A DNA stretch of 23,760 bases, taken from positions 1 through 23,760 of the forward strand of contig CALHVV010000013.1 of assembly GCA_938036915.1 (NCBI GenBank), written 5' to 3'. This DNA is from an uncultured Candidatus Saccharibacteria bacterium. Its GTDB lineage: Bacteria; Patescibacteriota; Saccharimonadia; Saccharimonadales; Saccharimonadaceae. A program made the position numbers and the translations under genes. The notes beneath the pieces were generated by a model. The model was not told the DNA's origin, searched no databases, and saw nothing but the letters and a program-made list of their open reading frames with translations. Shown piece by piece: positions 6,280 to 13,255 of this stretch. Position 1 is the stretch's first letter; every line of letters starts with the position of its first letter.

Positions 6280-7916
6280 TGAGTTTATTCGCACAGATAT
6301 TAGCGGCGCGGGGCTTGCATGGAGCAGCCGCTGAGGAGTTCTTGCACCCCGATTATGACGCGAAGCCCGATCCATTCCTACTCTCCCAGATGCAGATGGC
6401 GGTAGATCGCTTAGTGCAGGCGCACCAGCGGCGCGAAACAATTGTGATTTATGGCGATTATGATATCGACGGCCTCAGTGCGACGGCACTGCTGCTTGAT
6501 GCCTTTGCGAGCTTTGGCTTTGCCGCGGTGGAAGCCTTTATTCCTAATCGCTTCGTAGAGGGTTATGGCATGACTAAAGGTGCGGTAGATAAGGTGGCGG
6601 CGATGGGGGCGCAGCTCATCGTCACGGTGGACTGCGGCAGTCTCTGTCATGAGGAAATTGCCTATGCGAAGGAGCGCTACGGCATCGACACAGTAGTAAC
6701 CGACCACCACAACATTGCACCGACTCGCCCACCCGCCATCGCCACGGTTAATCCGAAATATGACGACCACCACTATCCCTTCCGTGACCTCTGTGGGGCA
6801 GGCGTGGCTTTCAAGCTTGTCCAGGCACTGCAGACGGTACTGCCGGGCTTGCCAGCTGGCTACGAGAAGTGGCTGCTGGACTTAGTAGCGCTGGGTACGG
6901 TGTGCGACATAGTGTCGCTACAGAATGAGAACCGCGCCAATGTGTACTGGGGGCTCGAGGTGCTGAAGAAGCAGCGCCGCCCTGGCCTCAAGGCACTGCT
7001 GGCGGTGGCTGGTGTGCAGCCAGCCCAGATTACTGCTCGGACGCTCGGTTTTGGTCTTGGCCCGCGTATGAATGCGGCAGGACGATTGGCATCGGCTGAG
7101 TATGCCCTCGATATGCTGCGAGCGCACGATGGTTTGGCGGCGCTTGAGGCGGCTCAGCAATTGGATCGCTTCAATACCGAGCGCAAGGCCATCCAACAGG
7201 CCATCTACGACGAAGCTTGCCAGCAAGCCGAGCGCTATGCCGCCGACCCCGTCCTCGTCGTGAGTCAGCAGGGGTGGAACCATGGCGTGATTGGCATTGT
7301 GGCATCCAAGCTGGTAGAGGCGTATCACAAGCCAGTCTTCATCATTGGCGAGCGGGGCGAGATGGCAACGGGCAGTGCGCGTAGCTTTGGCGATTTTTCG
7401 GCCGAGCGGGCAGTGCGCGCTGCCGATGATGTCATCCTACGTGGCGGTGGCCATGCGGCAGCGGCTGGTGTGACGCCCGAGACGCGGCAGATTGCCGCCT
7501 TTCGCCAGCGAGTGAACGACTACTACCGCTCGCTCCATCTCTCCGACCAAACGCACTACCTCTTGCCGCAGGCTGATGTGGTGATTGATGGTCTATCAGA
7601 GGTAACAGAGCAGCTGGTGGCCGATATTGCCCGCCTTGAGCCCTTTGGCAATGGCAACCCAGAGCCTGTTTTGCAGCTGCGCCGCGGCACCGTCTCGCAG
7701 CTGCGCCACATGGGCGGCGACGGGCAGCACATCAAGCTTACTGTGCAGGATGGGCAAGGCACAGCGTTGCAACTATTGGCCTTCAACGCACCACCGAACT
7801 TCGTACGCCAGCCGGGCGATGTCATCTCGGCTTGGTTCCAACCCACCATCAACGACTGGCGTGGCATGCGCAGCGTAGAGGGGCGGCTACTCCATGTAGA
7901 GCTGGTGGATGAGTAG
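6279..7916 (+). CDS. recJ: Single-stranded-DNA-specific exonuclease RecJ
   Basis: RecJ is the 5'-3' single-strand DNA exonuclease used in recombination, mismatch repair and base-excision repair. The protein is 545 residues (E. coli RecJ is 577). The DHH-family catalytic motifs are intact: VIYGDYDIDG (about 57-65), TVDCGS (about 116-121) and TDHHN (141-145). The DHHA1 domain shows HGVIGIVASKL and GGGHAAAAG (near residue 390), and the C-terminal OB domain includes the conserved LEPFGNGNPEPV. The ATG overlaps the stop of the winged-helix gene (TGATG). A hairpin with a T run at 7983-8007 ends the operon. Confidence 0.95.
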   Translation: MSLFAQILAARGLHGAAAEEFLHPDYDAKPDPFLLSQMQMAVDRLVQAHQRRETIVIYGDYDIDGLSATALLLDAFASFGFAAVEAFIPNRFVEGYGMTKGAVDKVAAMGAQLIVTVDCGSLCHEEIAYAKERYGIDTVVTDHHNIAPTRPPAIATVNPKYDDHHYPFRDLCGAGVAFKLVQALQTVLPGLPAGYEKWLLDLVALGTVCDIVSLQNENRANVYWGLEVLKKQRRPGLKALLAVAGVQPAQITARTLGFGLGPRMNAAGRLASAEYALDMLRAHDGLAALEAAQQLDRFNTERKAIQQAIYDEACQQAERYAADPVLVVSQQGWNHGVIGIVASKLVEAYHKPVFIIGERGEMATGSARSFGDFSAERAVRAADDVILRGGGHAAAAGVTPETRQIAAFRQRVNDYYRSLHLSDQTHYLLPQADVVIDGLSEVTEQLVADIARLEPFGNGNPEPVLQLRRGTVSQLRHMGGDGQHIKLTVQDGQGTALQLLAFNAPPNFVRQPGDVISAWFQPTINDWRGMRSVEGRLLHVELVDE

Positions 7917-7982
7917 TGTTGCATAGCTGATAGTGCTCGATACCACGGATTTATAAAGCCAAAGATTCTGATTATTCTAAAG

Positions 7983-8007
7983 CACGCTCTTGTTTGAGGG
8001 TGTTTTT
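7983..8007 (+). terminator. Intrinsic terminator after recJ
   Basis: CACGCTC (7983-7989) pairs with GAGGGTG (7996-8002) except for one central mismatch, and TTTTT follows at 8003-8007. Confidence 0.65.
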
Positions 8008-8083
8008 CTTGGGAGTTGGCGGTGAGGTTTTGAAGGCAGGGTAGTGTAGTTTGCAATAAAACCTCTCCCATTACATAAATATA

Positions 8084-8114
8084 TTGACAAATCGAGAGAG
8101 AGAGAGAGCAATAT
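8084..8114 (+). promoter_or_regulatory. Promoter-like site with a GA-repeat spacer
   Basis: A perfect consensus -35, TTGACA (8084-8089), is followed by a spacer largely made of GA dinucleotides (8094-8108), then a weak -10 candidate CAATAT (8109-8114) at a 19-nt spacing. Removing one GA unit would give the ideal 17 nt. A second -10-like TATAAC lies downstream in CAATTATAACG, closer to the ATG at 8151. Confidence 0.4.
8094..8108 (+). repeat. GA dinucleotide tract, (GA)7G
   Basis: Fifteen bases of alternating G and A. It is the only dinucleotide tract of this length I noticed in the window and it sits inside a promoter-like spacer. Confidence 0.9.
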
Positions 8115-8150
8115 GGGTTCTTATCAATTATAACGATAGGAACACCACTC

Positions 8151-8720
8151 ATGCACGAGCACATCACAGCATCGACACACGATGCCAAACCAGCTATACT
8201 ACCACCAGAATTAACCCAGGAGACCGACGCAGTGCCACCCCTCTACCTTGATACCAGCGCGCTCGACTTTAGCGCCATCACCGACACCTACACCAAAATT
8301 GCCGACCCGAGCAAAGCGGTACATCCGGAGTTTGCCACCGAGCGGCAGGCCCTGACCACCAGCTTCGCGCGGGCGGATGGCCAGCAGTATGTAGAGACGG
8401 AGAACATTGCCGAGGTGGGCGATGCCATTATCACTGGACCAGAGGGCGAGCGCTATAGCATCCCGGCAGCGGATTTTGCCGCCCTGTATGAACCGCTACG
8501 TGGTGAGGATGGTGCGGTGGTGCCTGGCGCGTATCTGCCCAAGAATCAGATCAAAGCCATGCCCAACCCCACTGGCCGCGAGATCGTCATTGATGCACCG
8601 TGGGGCGGCCAGCAGCATGGCGAAGCAGATTGCTGGCTGGTGGAAAGCCAGGTCAATGGCAGTCGCTACATCATTGAGGCAGCTGCCTTTACTCAGACAT
8701 ATCGGCTGAGTGAGCGGTAG
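8151..8720 (+). CDS. PGDYG-like repeat protein
   Basis: A 189-residue soluble acidic protein. The centre (about residues 86-112) reads VGDAIITGPEGERYSIPAAD followed by FAALYE, which fits the signature of the PGDYG domain (a Gly-Asp turn, 'tGp.GErY', then 'F..lYe'). The C-terminal part (CWLVESQVNGSRYIIEAAAF, then TQTYRLSER) appears to repeat the same scheme with different loops, so the protein may hold two related modules. No signal peptide or membrane segment is seen. The molecular function of PGDYG proteins is not established to my knowledge. The ATG is preceded by a modest ATAGGA. It stands alone between the recJ terminator and a convergent gene. Confidence 0.65.
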   Translation: MHEHITASTHDAKPAILPPELTQETDAVPPLYLDTSALDFSAITDTYTKIADPSKAVHPEFATERQALTTSFARADGQQYVETENIAEVGDAIITGPEGERYSIPAADFAALYEPLRGEDGAVVPGAYLPKNQIKAMPNPTGREIVIDAPWGGQQHGEADCWLVESQVNGSRYIIEAAAFTQTYRLSER

Positions 8721-8804
8721 AGAAGGTGTGCTCATTTATCGCTAAGTGAGCCGATTATTAACAGGGGTCAATAGCGACTGGCTCCTTTGCCTTGTGTAGC
8801 GTTT

Positions 8805-9341
8805 TTAGTAGTAACCGCTTGGTGGAGTTTGGCGCCGTGGGTCGTAAAGGTCGATATCTGAATGGTAGCGACGCTCAAGATCTTCCATACTCTCCCACGT
8901 GTGAGGTGCCTCAAGCATAAGGGTAATATCCCATGTGATTATCGAGAGCGTCACCCGCGCACCGTTATTGAGATACCACTCGATGTGTGTCCACTCTTTG
9001 TCGCGCTGTATCTCTGTTCCTTCGCCATACCGCGCGTCGAGGGCTGTCTCGTATGCGTCGAAGGTGTTTGCTGGCAGCATATAATACTCACCACTAAAGT
9101 GCAGATCATCTCTATCGTCTTCATTGCCGCCTTCGAGCGAAGCAAGGGATAACCCGATAGATTGCGGATGATCACCACCTGGTACGCAGGTAATATTAGG
9201 GTATGTTGCCACTTGCGTGTCTAATTCTCTGTAAGATTGTGGCCACTTACTGGTCAAGTCAGTCACAGCTTGTAGCATCGTCTCAACGGATGCGGCGCGA
9301 TATGTATAGGGGTGCGGTAGAGTTGGTGTGTCGTCTGGCAT
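8805..9341 (-). CDS. Hypothetical protein, divergent from 9479 gene
   Basis: A 178-residue acidic, Trp- and Tyr-rich soluble protein. The ATG (complement of 9339-9341) is chosen because AAGGAG lies six bases upstream on the minus strand and a promoter precedes it; the longer open frame to 9551 would overlap the divergent promoters and the gene at 9479. The C-terminal half looks like alternating beta strands (EWTHIEWYLNNGARVTLSII, DITLMLEAP) and ends in RRQTPPSGYY. I recognise no family. It ends 84 bp from the convergent PGDYG-like gene. Function unknown. Confidence 0.65.
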   Translation of the reverse strand: MPDDTPTLPHPYTYRAASVETMLQAVTDLTSKWPQSYRELDTQVATYPNITCVPGGDHPQSIGLSLASLEGGNEDDRDDLHFSGEYYMLPANTFDAYETALDARYGEGTEIQRDKEWTHIEWYLNNGARVTLSIITWDITLMLEAPHTWESMEDLERRYHSDIDLYDPRRQTPPSGYY

Positions 9342-9372
9342 GGTATCTCCTTGCTTTAGATTCTTACCAGCT

Positions 9373-9422
9373 AGTGTAGCAAATGCTCCGATTTGCGCCA
9401 ACCCGATCATCTGTGCTATAGT
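9373..9422. promoter_or_regulatory. Divergent promoter pair with overlapping -35 boxes
   Basis: Plus strand: TTGCGC (9393-9398), 18-nt spacer, TATAGT (9417-9422), serving the gene at 9479. Minus strand: TTGGCG (complement of 9396-9401), 17-nt spacer, TACACT (complement of 9373-9378), serving the gene ending at 8805. The two -35 boxes share three bases within TTGCGCCAA, so simultaneous polymerase binding should be excluded. Confidence 0.6.
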
Positions 9423-9478
9423 AGGGGGCAAACAAACCATACCAACAGAACATCCACCACATAACCACGGGAGACCCC

Positions 9479-10123
9479 ATGGAAAAACCTCGTTCGATAA
9501 CATTAGAATCGCAAAAACCAGAAAAAGCACTGCAGCCACTTGCTGTTGCATTGCTAGAGAGTGCTCAGTGGTGGCAGCTGAATAAAGCCGAGGAAATGAC
9601 TACTGAGGACGCCCAAAAGCTAGCCAGTGCCCAGGCTGCCCGAGCGGAGCAGTTGGTACCATTCTTGCAAGAGTATGGTTATGATGCGGATAATAAACCA
9701 CAGCCAGCCAGCGAGCAACTGGCCGACCGAGAGAGTGCGCTCTACCGCGACGCGCTTGCGGCGAGCTATATCCAAGAGCTTGAGGCTCAAGGGATAGAGC
9801 TGAGTGATGTCGAATTAGTCGCAAACGATGTACCTCTGTCGGATGAACTACCCAAGAGCGAGCAGCGCCGCTTGCTGCTGCCTATTGAGCACGCTTTGCG
9901 GGCAGCTGAGCACGAGCAGCAAAAGGATGAGAAAAACGAAGAGCTTGAAGTGTCTGAAGAGAATGAAGAGAATAGTATATCAGCATCGACGGCAGCGTTT
10001 GTTGGCAAAACGGCTATCGGAAGCGATAGAGCCCAAGAAGGCAAGCGGAGTAATAAGCGTCAGCAAGTTAGTGTAACGAGTCGATGGTCGCGTAAATATG
10101 ACCAGACAGCTCAGGCTGCATAA
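9479..10123 (+). CDS. Hypothetical charged helical protein
   Basis: A 214-residue soluble protein with no recognised domain. Residues about 15-60 are helical and Ala-rich. About 85-145 contain several Glu/Ala/Arg helices. About 147-165 are a Glu/Asn/Lys-rich low-complexity stretch (DEKNEELEVSEENEENS). The C-terminus is basic and Ser/Arg-rich (SNKRQQVSVTSRWSRKYDQ). ATG 9479 is preceded by GGGAGA at short distance and by a 5' leader of about 50 nt. It shares a divergent promoter with the gene at 8805-9341, and a good terminator follows at 10142-10165. The charge pattern (acidic centre, basic tail) could suit a nucleic-acid or protein-binding role, but this is a guess. Confidence 0.65.
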   Translation: MEKPRSITLESQKPEKALQPLAVALLESAQWWQLNKAEEMTTEDAQKLASAQAARAEQLVPFLQEYGYDADNKPQPASEQLADRESALYRDALAASYIQELEAQGIELSDVELVANDVPLSDELPKSEQRRLLLPIEHALRAAEHEQQKDEKNEELEVSEENEENSISASTAAFVGKTAIGSDRAQEGKRSNKRQQVSVTSRWSRKYDQTAQAA

Positions 10124-10141
10124 GATACAATAGAATAAATA

Positions 10142-10165
10142 AAACCAGCTACAAAGGCTGGTTTT
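10142..10165 (+). terminator. Intrinsic terminator after 9479 gene
   Basis: AAACCAGC (10142-10149) pairs with GCTGGTTT (10157-10164) around a short A-rich loop, continuing into a T run. This is a clear rho-independent terminator. Confidence 0.85.
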
Positions 10166-10170
10166 TAACT

Positions 10171-10385
10171 ATGTGCATTGCTTGCTTATTGTGTCAAAAT
10201 ACTTGAGAAAGTTAGTGGATGAGAGAGGGGATAGACAGGAAGAACCTGAACCAATAGACACATTGCGCTGCACCGGTAGTGCTGTTATCAGCCAGAATAC
10301 ACCCATACTTCGCACCCTCCTATCATATCTTTACCTCTGTAAACATGCGCACAAATGTACTATGTTCCAAAATTAGACAAAATGG
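10171..10385 (+). other. Intergenic stretch without visible feature
   Basis: Between the terminator and the toxin-antitoxin promoter I see no credible gene, RNA or strong hairpin. A 67-codon frame at 10173-10376 has no ribosome binding site and protein-unlike composition. Confidence 0.5.
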
Positions 10386-10414
10386 TTGTATAACTTTGGC
10401 AAGTACGCTACAAT
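10386..10414 (+). promoter_or_regulatory. Promoter of the toxin-antitoxin operon
   Basis: TTGTAT (10386-10391), a 17-nt spacer and TACAAT (10409-10414). The first ATG lies six bases after the -10, at 10421. Confidence 0.65.
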
Positions 10415-10420
10415 GGAGGC

Positions 10421-10459
10421 ATGATGCAACAGGAAGGACCAAATCGCAATGAGTTTTGA
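10421..10459 (+). CDS. Tiny upstream ORF overlapping the antitoxin start
   Basis: A 12-residue frame (MMQQEGPNRNEF) begins six bases after the -10 hexamer, the spacing seen for leaderless genes in this window. It ends with a TGA at 10457-10459, out of frame and just inside the antitoxin gene, whose ATG is at 10449. Ribosomes finishing here could restart at 10449, or could interfere with that start, giving translational control of the operon. AGGAAGGA (10431-10438), inside this ORF, is the antitoxin's own ribosome binding site. The ORF may be chance, but both its position and its overlap are suggestive. Confidence 0.35.
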   Translation: MMQQEGPNRNEF

Positions 10460-11306
10460 GGCAAGTATTAGGCAACTGCGTGGCAATGCGGGGCTTTCGC
10501 AGCAGGCGGTGGCCGATGCAGTTGGGATTGCCCGCGCGACGTATATTAAGCTAGAGAATGGTGGCCGTGAGCCAAAGCTTGGTGAGCTGACGAAGATTAG
10601 CCAATACTACGAAGTTGGCGTGCAGGAATTGATTAGCGGCATTGCCATGACGGACACTGTTGCACAGCAAGCTCAGCACAGTCCGTGGCGGGTGGCGGAC
10701 GATGCAGCACTGCATGTGAGCGATGCACCAGCCGAATACCGCCACGATGATGCGCAGGGTGCCCAGCCTACGGCTACTCAGTCACGCGATGCTATCCCGC
10801 GGCTCCACACGACCAAACTGCGCCAGGTGTTACTCTATACGCTGGGCAAGATTGGTGCGCGGCCCAATGTGGGCGAGGCGGTGCTGCATCGGCTGCTGTA
10901 CTTTATCGATTTTGATTATTACGAGCGCACAGGCAAGAGTATTACTGGCCTAGCGTATTTGCACGAGACCTATGGGCCTGCGCCGGCTGCAGATTTGCAA
11001 GCTTTGGTCGATGAGATGCGGGCGCATGATGAGCTGGATGTCATTGAGACGAAGCACTTTAGCCACAAGCAGCGCAAGTTCCTGCCGCTCAAGAATGCCG
11101 AGCTGAGCGAGCTCAGTGCCAACGAGATCAAGCACATCGATGCCGAGCTAGAGCGCCTAGGGAGCAAGAGCGCTGCTGAGCTGAGCAACCTTGCCTACAA
11201 AGATGCGCCATGGGTGATTGCGAAATATGGACAGACGATTGATTACCGCGACACGTTTTATCGGACGGACGTTACCTCTGTAATCGAGTCAGATGATGAT
11301 CTATAA
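10449..11306 (+). CDS. HTH-Panacea antitoxin
   Basis: A 285-residue two-domain protein. Residues about 1-65 are an XRE/Cro-type helix-turn-helix (IRQLRGNAGLSQQAVADAVG, then IARATYIKLENGGREPKLGEL). A linker of about 45 residues rich in Ala and Gln follows. Residues about 115-265 match the Panacea domain (SocA-like, DUF4065): LRQVLLYTLGKIGARPNVGE, then HRLLYFIDFDYYERTGKSIT, the conserved ETYGPAP, and KFLPL. Panacea proteins are antitoxins that neutralise diverse toxins; the HTH should autoregulate the operon. ATG 10449 has AGGAAGGA ten bases upstream. The end overlaps the next gene by 14 bp, the classic antitoxin-then-toxin order. Confidence 0.85.
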   Translation: MSFEASIRQLRGNAGLSQQAVADAVGIARATYIKLENGGREPKLGELTKISQYYEVGVQELISGIAMTDTVAQQAQHSPWRVADDAALHVSDAPAEYRHDDAQGAQPTATQSRDAIPRLHTTKLRQVLLYTLGKIGARPNVGEAVLHRLLYFIDFDYYERTGKSITGLAYLHETYGPAPAADLQALVDEMRAHDELDVIETKHFSHKQRKFLPLKNAELSELSANEIKHIDAELERLGSKSAAELSNLAYKDAPWVIAKYGQTIDYRDTFYRTDVTSVIESDDDL

Positions 11307-11721
11307 GCAGGCAACAGAATTTTCGAGTGATCTCCAAACGCTGGCACAGCGCATTCCCACGCTGCCAGCCGATATCGAGCGCGTTAAGCCGCGGCTGGTG
11401 CGTATCTTTGCTGAGCCAAGTGAGACGACGGTGGCGGATTTTCGCCAGCAGCTCTTTGCGTGTGGCAAGGCGGCCATTATACAGCAAACTGCTCAGTGTA
11501 CAGTAGTGCAGCTCTGTCTCGATACCGACACAGCAGCCTATCGACAGGCGGTGTGGTTGGTGTTTGCGGTAGTGCGAGCACTGCCTCGTGATACACCACC
11601 GTCGCGGGCTGCTCGAGCCACCAGCACCATTATCCTTATCGAAGTCTATGCTACCCCTGATAAAGCGCATGGGGATGAGCGGCGTATCAAGCGAATTATG
11701 AGCAAATTGGAGGAAGCATAA
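11293..11721 (+). CDS. Probable RelE/ParE-like toxin
   Basis: A 142-residue protein that overlaps the Panacea antitoxin by 14 bp. The N-terminus (MIYKQATEFSSDLQTLAQRI, then PTLPADI) and the C-terminal strand plus helix (STIILIEVYATPDKAHGDER, then RIKRIM) fit the RelE/ParE-like toxins found beside HTH-Panacea proteins: an initial helical hairpin, then a beta sheet ending in 'iiLiEiY.k.DK'. The middle strands are divergent and I cannot name catalytic residues, so the target (mRNA cleavage or gyrase) is open. The first of two adjacent ATGs (11293, 11296) is annotated; neither has a clear Shine-Dalgarno sequence, so translation probably depends on the antitoxin. Confidence 0.65.
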   Translation: MMIYKQATEFSSDLQTLAQRIPTLPADIERVKPRLVRIFAEPSETTVADFRQQLFACGKAAIIQQTAQCTVVQLCLDTDTAAYRQAVWLVFAVVRALPRDTPPSRAARATSTIILIEVYATPDKAHGDERRIKRIMSKLEEA

Positions 11722-11798
11722 TGTAGAGCAACAGGGTACTCACACTGGTCGAAAATAAGCTGCGTAGAAGAGAAGAGAGCCACGCATGGCTGATGGGG

Positions 11799-11827
11799 TT
11801 GACAAACAAGACGCGATTTGCTAGAGT
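11799..11827 (+). promoter_or_regulatory. Orphan promoter with perfect -35
   Basis: TTGACA (11799-11804), exactly 17 nt, then TAGAGT (11822-11827). No gene follows on this strand: the next credible gene is convergent and ends at 12149. GGTAT near 11845 can pair with GATACC before a T run at about 11903-11908, which would give a transcript of roughly 75 nt. This is a candidate small RNA promoter. Confidence 0.45.
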
Positions 11828-11942
11828 AGTGTCCTTGGGTCTGGGGTATAGACAATACTACTCTTGTCCGGTTTGCTGTCTTGTGACTGTGTGATACCAC
11901 TGTTTTTTGCGCTCCGCTTTCTACCGCTTATGCTTCCTCCGA

Positions 11943-12019
11943 CCAAATACTCGCTCTAGGCTCCCAATATTAGAGCGAGTATTTGGGCTGAGGCATCCAT
12001 ATCTCTCGAGATGCGAGAG
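11943..12019. other. Two strong hairpins in the convergent gap
   Basis: A perfect 16-pair stem joins CCAAATACTCGCTCTA (11943-11958) and its complement (11971-11986) across a 12-nt loop. A second hairpin CTCTCG/CGAGAG (12003-12008 with 12014-12019) follows. Neither has an adjacent T run on the + strand. They may be terminators for the convergent units, or part of a structured RNA driven by the promoter at 11799. I see nothing else in 11722-12148. Confidence 0.5.
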
Positions 12020-12148
12020 GTGCTCCATCGATATGATGCGCTGCGTGGCCACCACCAGACCATCTGCAATCACCTACCACAAGCTATTCATAACAGTGTA
12101 GCACATTTGTTGCAATTTTGTGCAAAATAAGCAAGTAAGTATCAGTCG

Positions 12149-12772
12149 CTAGCGATACATACCACGCTTGCGATTTTGCAAAAATAGCACAAGACTGACG
12201 ACGAAGGCGATGGCATATACGGTGATAAAGAAGGCATAAAGGCATAATGAGATAATTGCCTCATGAGAAGGGACATTCCAGAGGTTTGGTGCTATCACAT
12301 AGGTTTGCTTGGTATAGCTTTCTCCAAGCACCCCGACTGTTGCGTGGGCAATTATCTCAAATAGGCTAACAATGAGCATGCCACCAGTAACGAACAGGCC
12401 CTGCGACATACTGCTATCACCCTCCGTTTGCTCTGGTGCAACAATGAGCAAAATCGGCAGTATACCAAGGTTTACATAAATAATGTAGCTGTACGCAGCG
12501 CCAAGAATACCAAAAATAGCGGCAATGACGATGTACAACACCAACAGCGCAAATAATAGCCCGGCAGACACCCAGCGAATAACTGCACCAAATGATGAGC
12601 CAGTGCGCGGCATGGCTGTAGGCGAATAAGCTGCCGGCATTGGTGCTGGCGCGCTTTGTAGCTGCTGAGGTGGCTGTGGTGGGTATTGTCCGTATGGCTG
12701 TGGTGGTTGTTGCTGCTGGGTGTATGGCTGAGGCTGCTGAGGTTGCTGTGGGTATGGCGAGGAAGGTGTCAT
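12149..12772 (-). CDS. Pro/Gln-rich multi-pass membrane protein
   Basis: A 207-residue protein. The ATG (complement of 12770-12772) gives MTPSSPYPQQPQQ; the longer frame upstream would run through the promoter. Residues about 1-55 are a low-complexity Pro/Gln/Tyr tail, probably cytoplasmic and disordered. Hydrophobic segments follow: two closely spaced (WVSAGLLFALLVLYIVIAAI, then SYIIYVNLGILPILLIV), one at GLFVTGGMLIVSLFEIIAHA, and one near the end (LYAFFITVYAIAFVVSLVLF). It ends with a positive tail NRKRGMYR, consistent with a cytoplasmic C-terminus. No family is recognised; similar Pro/Gln-rich membrane proteins are common in CPR genomes. There is no Shine-Dalgarno sequence and TATAAT lies nine bases before the ATG. 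Confidence 0.75.
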   Translation of the reverse strand: MTPSSPYPQQPQQPQPYTQQQQPPQPYGQYPPQPPQQLQSAPAPMPAAYSPTAMPRTGSSFGAVIRWVSAGLLFALLVLYIVIAAIFGILGAAYSYIIYVNLGILPILLIVAPEQTEGDSSMSQGLFVTGGMLIVSLFEIIAHATVGVLGESYTKQTYVIAPNLWNVPSHEAIISLCLYAFFITVYAIAFVVSLVLFLQNRKRGMYR

Positions 12773-12781
12773 AGTAGATTG

Positions 12782-12811
12782 ATTATAATACAGAGACGAG
12801 CGATGCGCCAA
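12782..12811 (-). promoter_or_regulatory. Promoter of membrane protein gene, near-leaderless
   Basis: On the minus strand TTGGCG (complement of 12806-12811), an 18-nt spacer and TATAAT (complement of 12782-12787). The ATG starts nine bases later with no ribosome binding site. An overlapping TATTAT is a second possible -10. Confidence 0.55.
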
Positions 12812-13001
12812 GCAAAAATAGCCCAATAGCTCAGCCCTAGAGCCTCACTGTTGCTCATACCTCTCTGCGCGACGGTGCAATTATGCTGAGCTGCACGAGT
12901 TTCGGAGTTGTGCTAGCACTAGAGTGGTGAGGGGTATGGCGTGTTTGAGGGCTGGTTTTGTGGGCGACACAGCAATTTGCACAACTTTGCGCGCGATAGA
13001 A

Positions 13002-13029
13002 TTGCAAAAATTGTCGCATCTGCTATAAT
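13002..13029 (+). promoter_or_regulatory. Promoter of rpsU-yqeY
   Basis: TTGCAA (13002-13007), a 16-nt spacer and a perfect extended -10, TGC-TATAAT (13024-13029). GAGGAG (13030-13035) lies immediately after, four bases before the ATG. The mRNA must start within or just after this sequence, so it may or may not carry a usable ribosome binding site. Confidence 0.75.
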
Positions 13030-13039
13030 GAGGAGCGAT

Positions 13040-13255
13040 ATGGTACAAGTAACACGAAAAGACGAGCGCGAGGCGAATGAGAACATCATCCGTCGGTTTA
13101 ACAGCCGAGTGTTGAAGAGCGGTGTGCTAGCAAAGGCACGGGCATCGATGCGATTTGCCAAGCCGATCAGCAAGACCGATCGCCGCAAGAAGGCGATTAC
13201 CCGTCGTCAGCGCAAGGCTGACAAGATGGCCAAAGTTCGCCTGGGGATCCGCTAG
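13040..13255 (+). CDS. rpsU: Small ribosomal subunit protein bS21
   Basis: A 71-residue, very basic protein of the small subunit. The pattern MVQVTRKDEREANENIIRRF, then NSRVLKSGVLAKARASMRF and a basic C-terminal helix (KTDRRKKAITRRQRKADKMA), is that of bS21. ATG 13040 follows a strong promoter; an in-frame extension to 12941 would include the promoter and is rejected. The gene is followed directly by yqeY, a pairing conserved across many bacteria. Confidence 0.9.
   Translation: MVQVTRKDEREANENIIRRFNSRVLKSGVLAKARASMRFAKPISKTDRRKKAITRRQRKADKMAKVRLGIR

Noticed and set aside
9342..9551. 70-residue hydrophobic extension of the minus-strand gene at 8805-9341, which would look like a membrane anchor
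   Set aside because: It overlaps both divergent promoters and the start of the gene at 9479; a good ribosome binding site supports the ATG at 9341.
10173..10376. 67-codon frame before the toxin-antitoxin operon
   Set aside because: Starts inside the preceding terminator region, without a ribosome binding site; no protein-like pattern.
12941..13039. 33-residue extension of bS21
   Set aside because: It runs through the TTGCAA/TATAAT promoter and is not part of the conserved protein.
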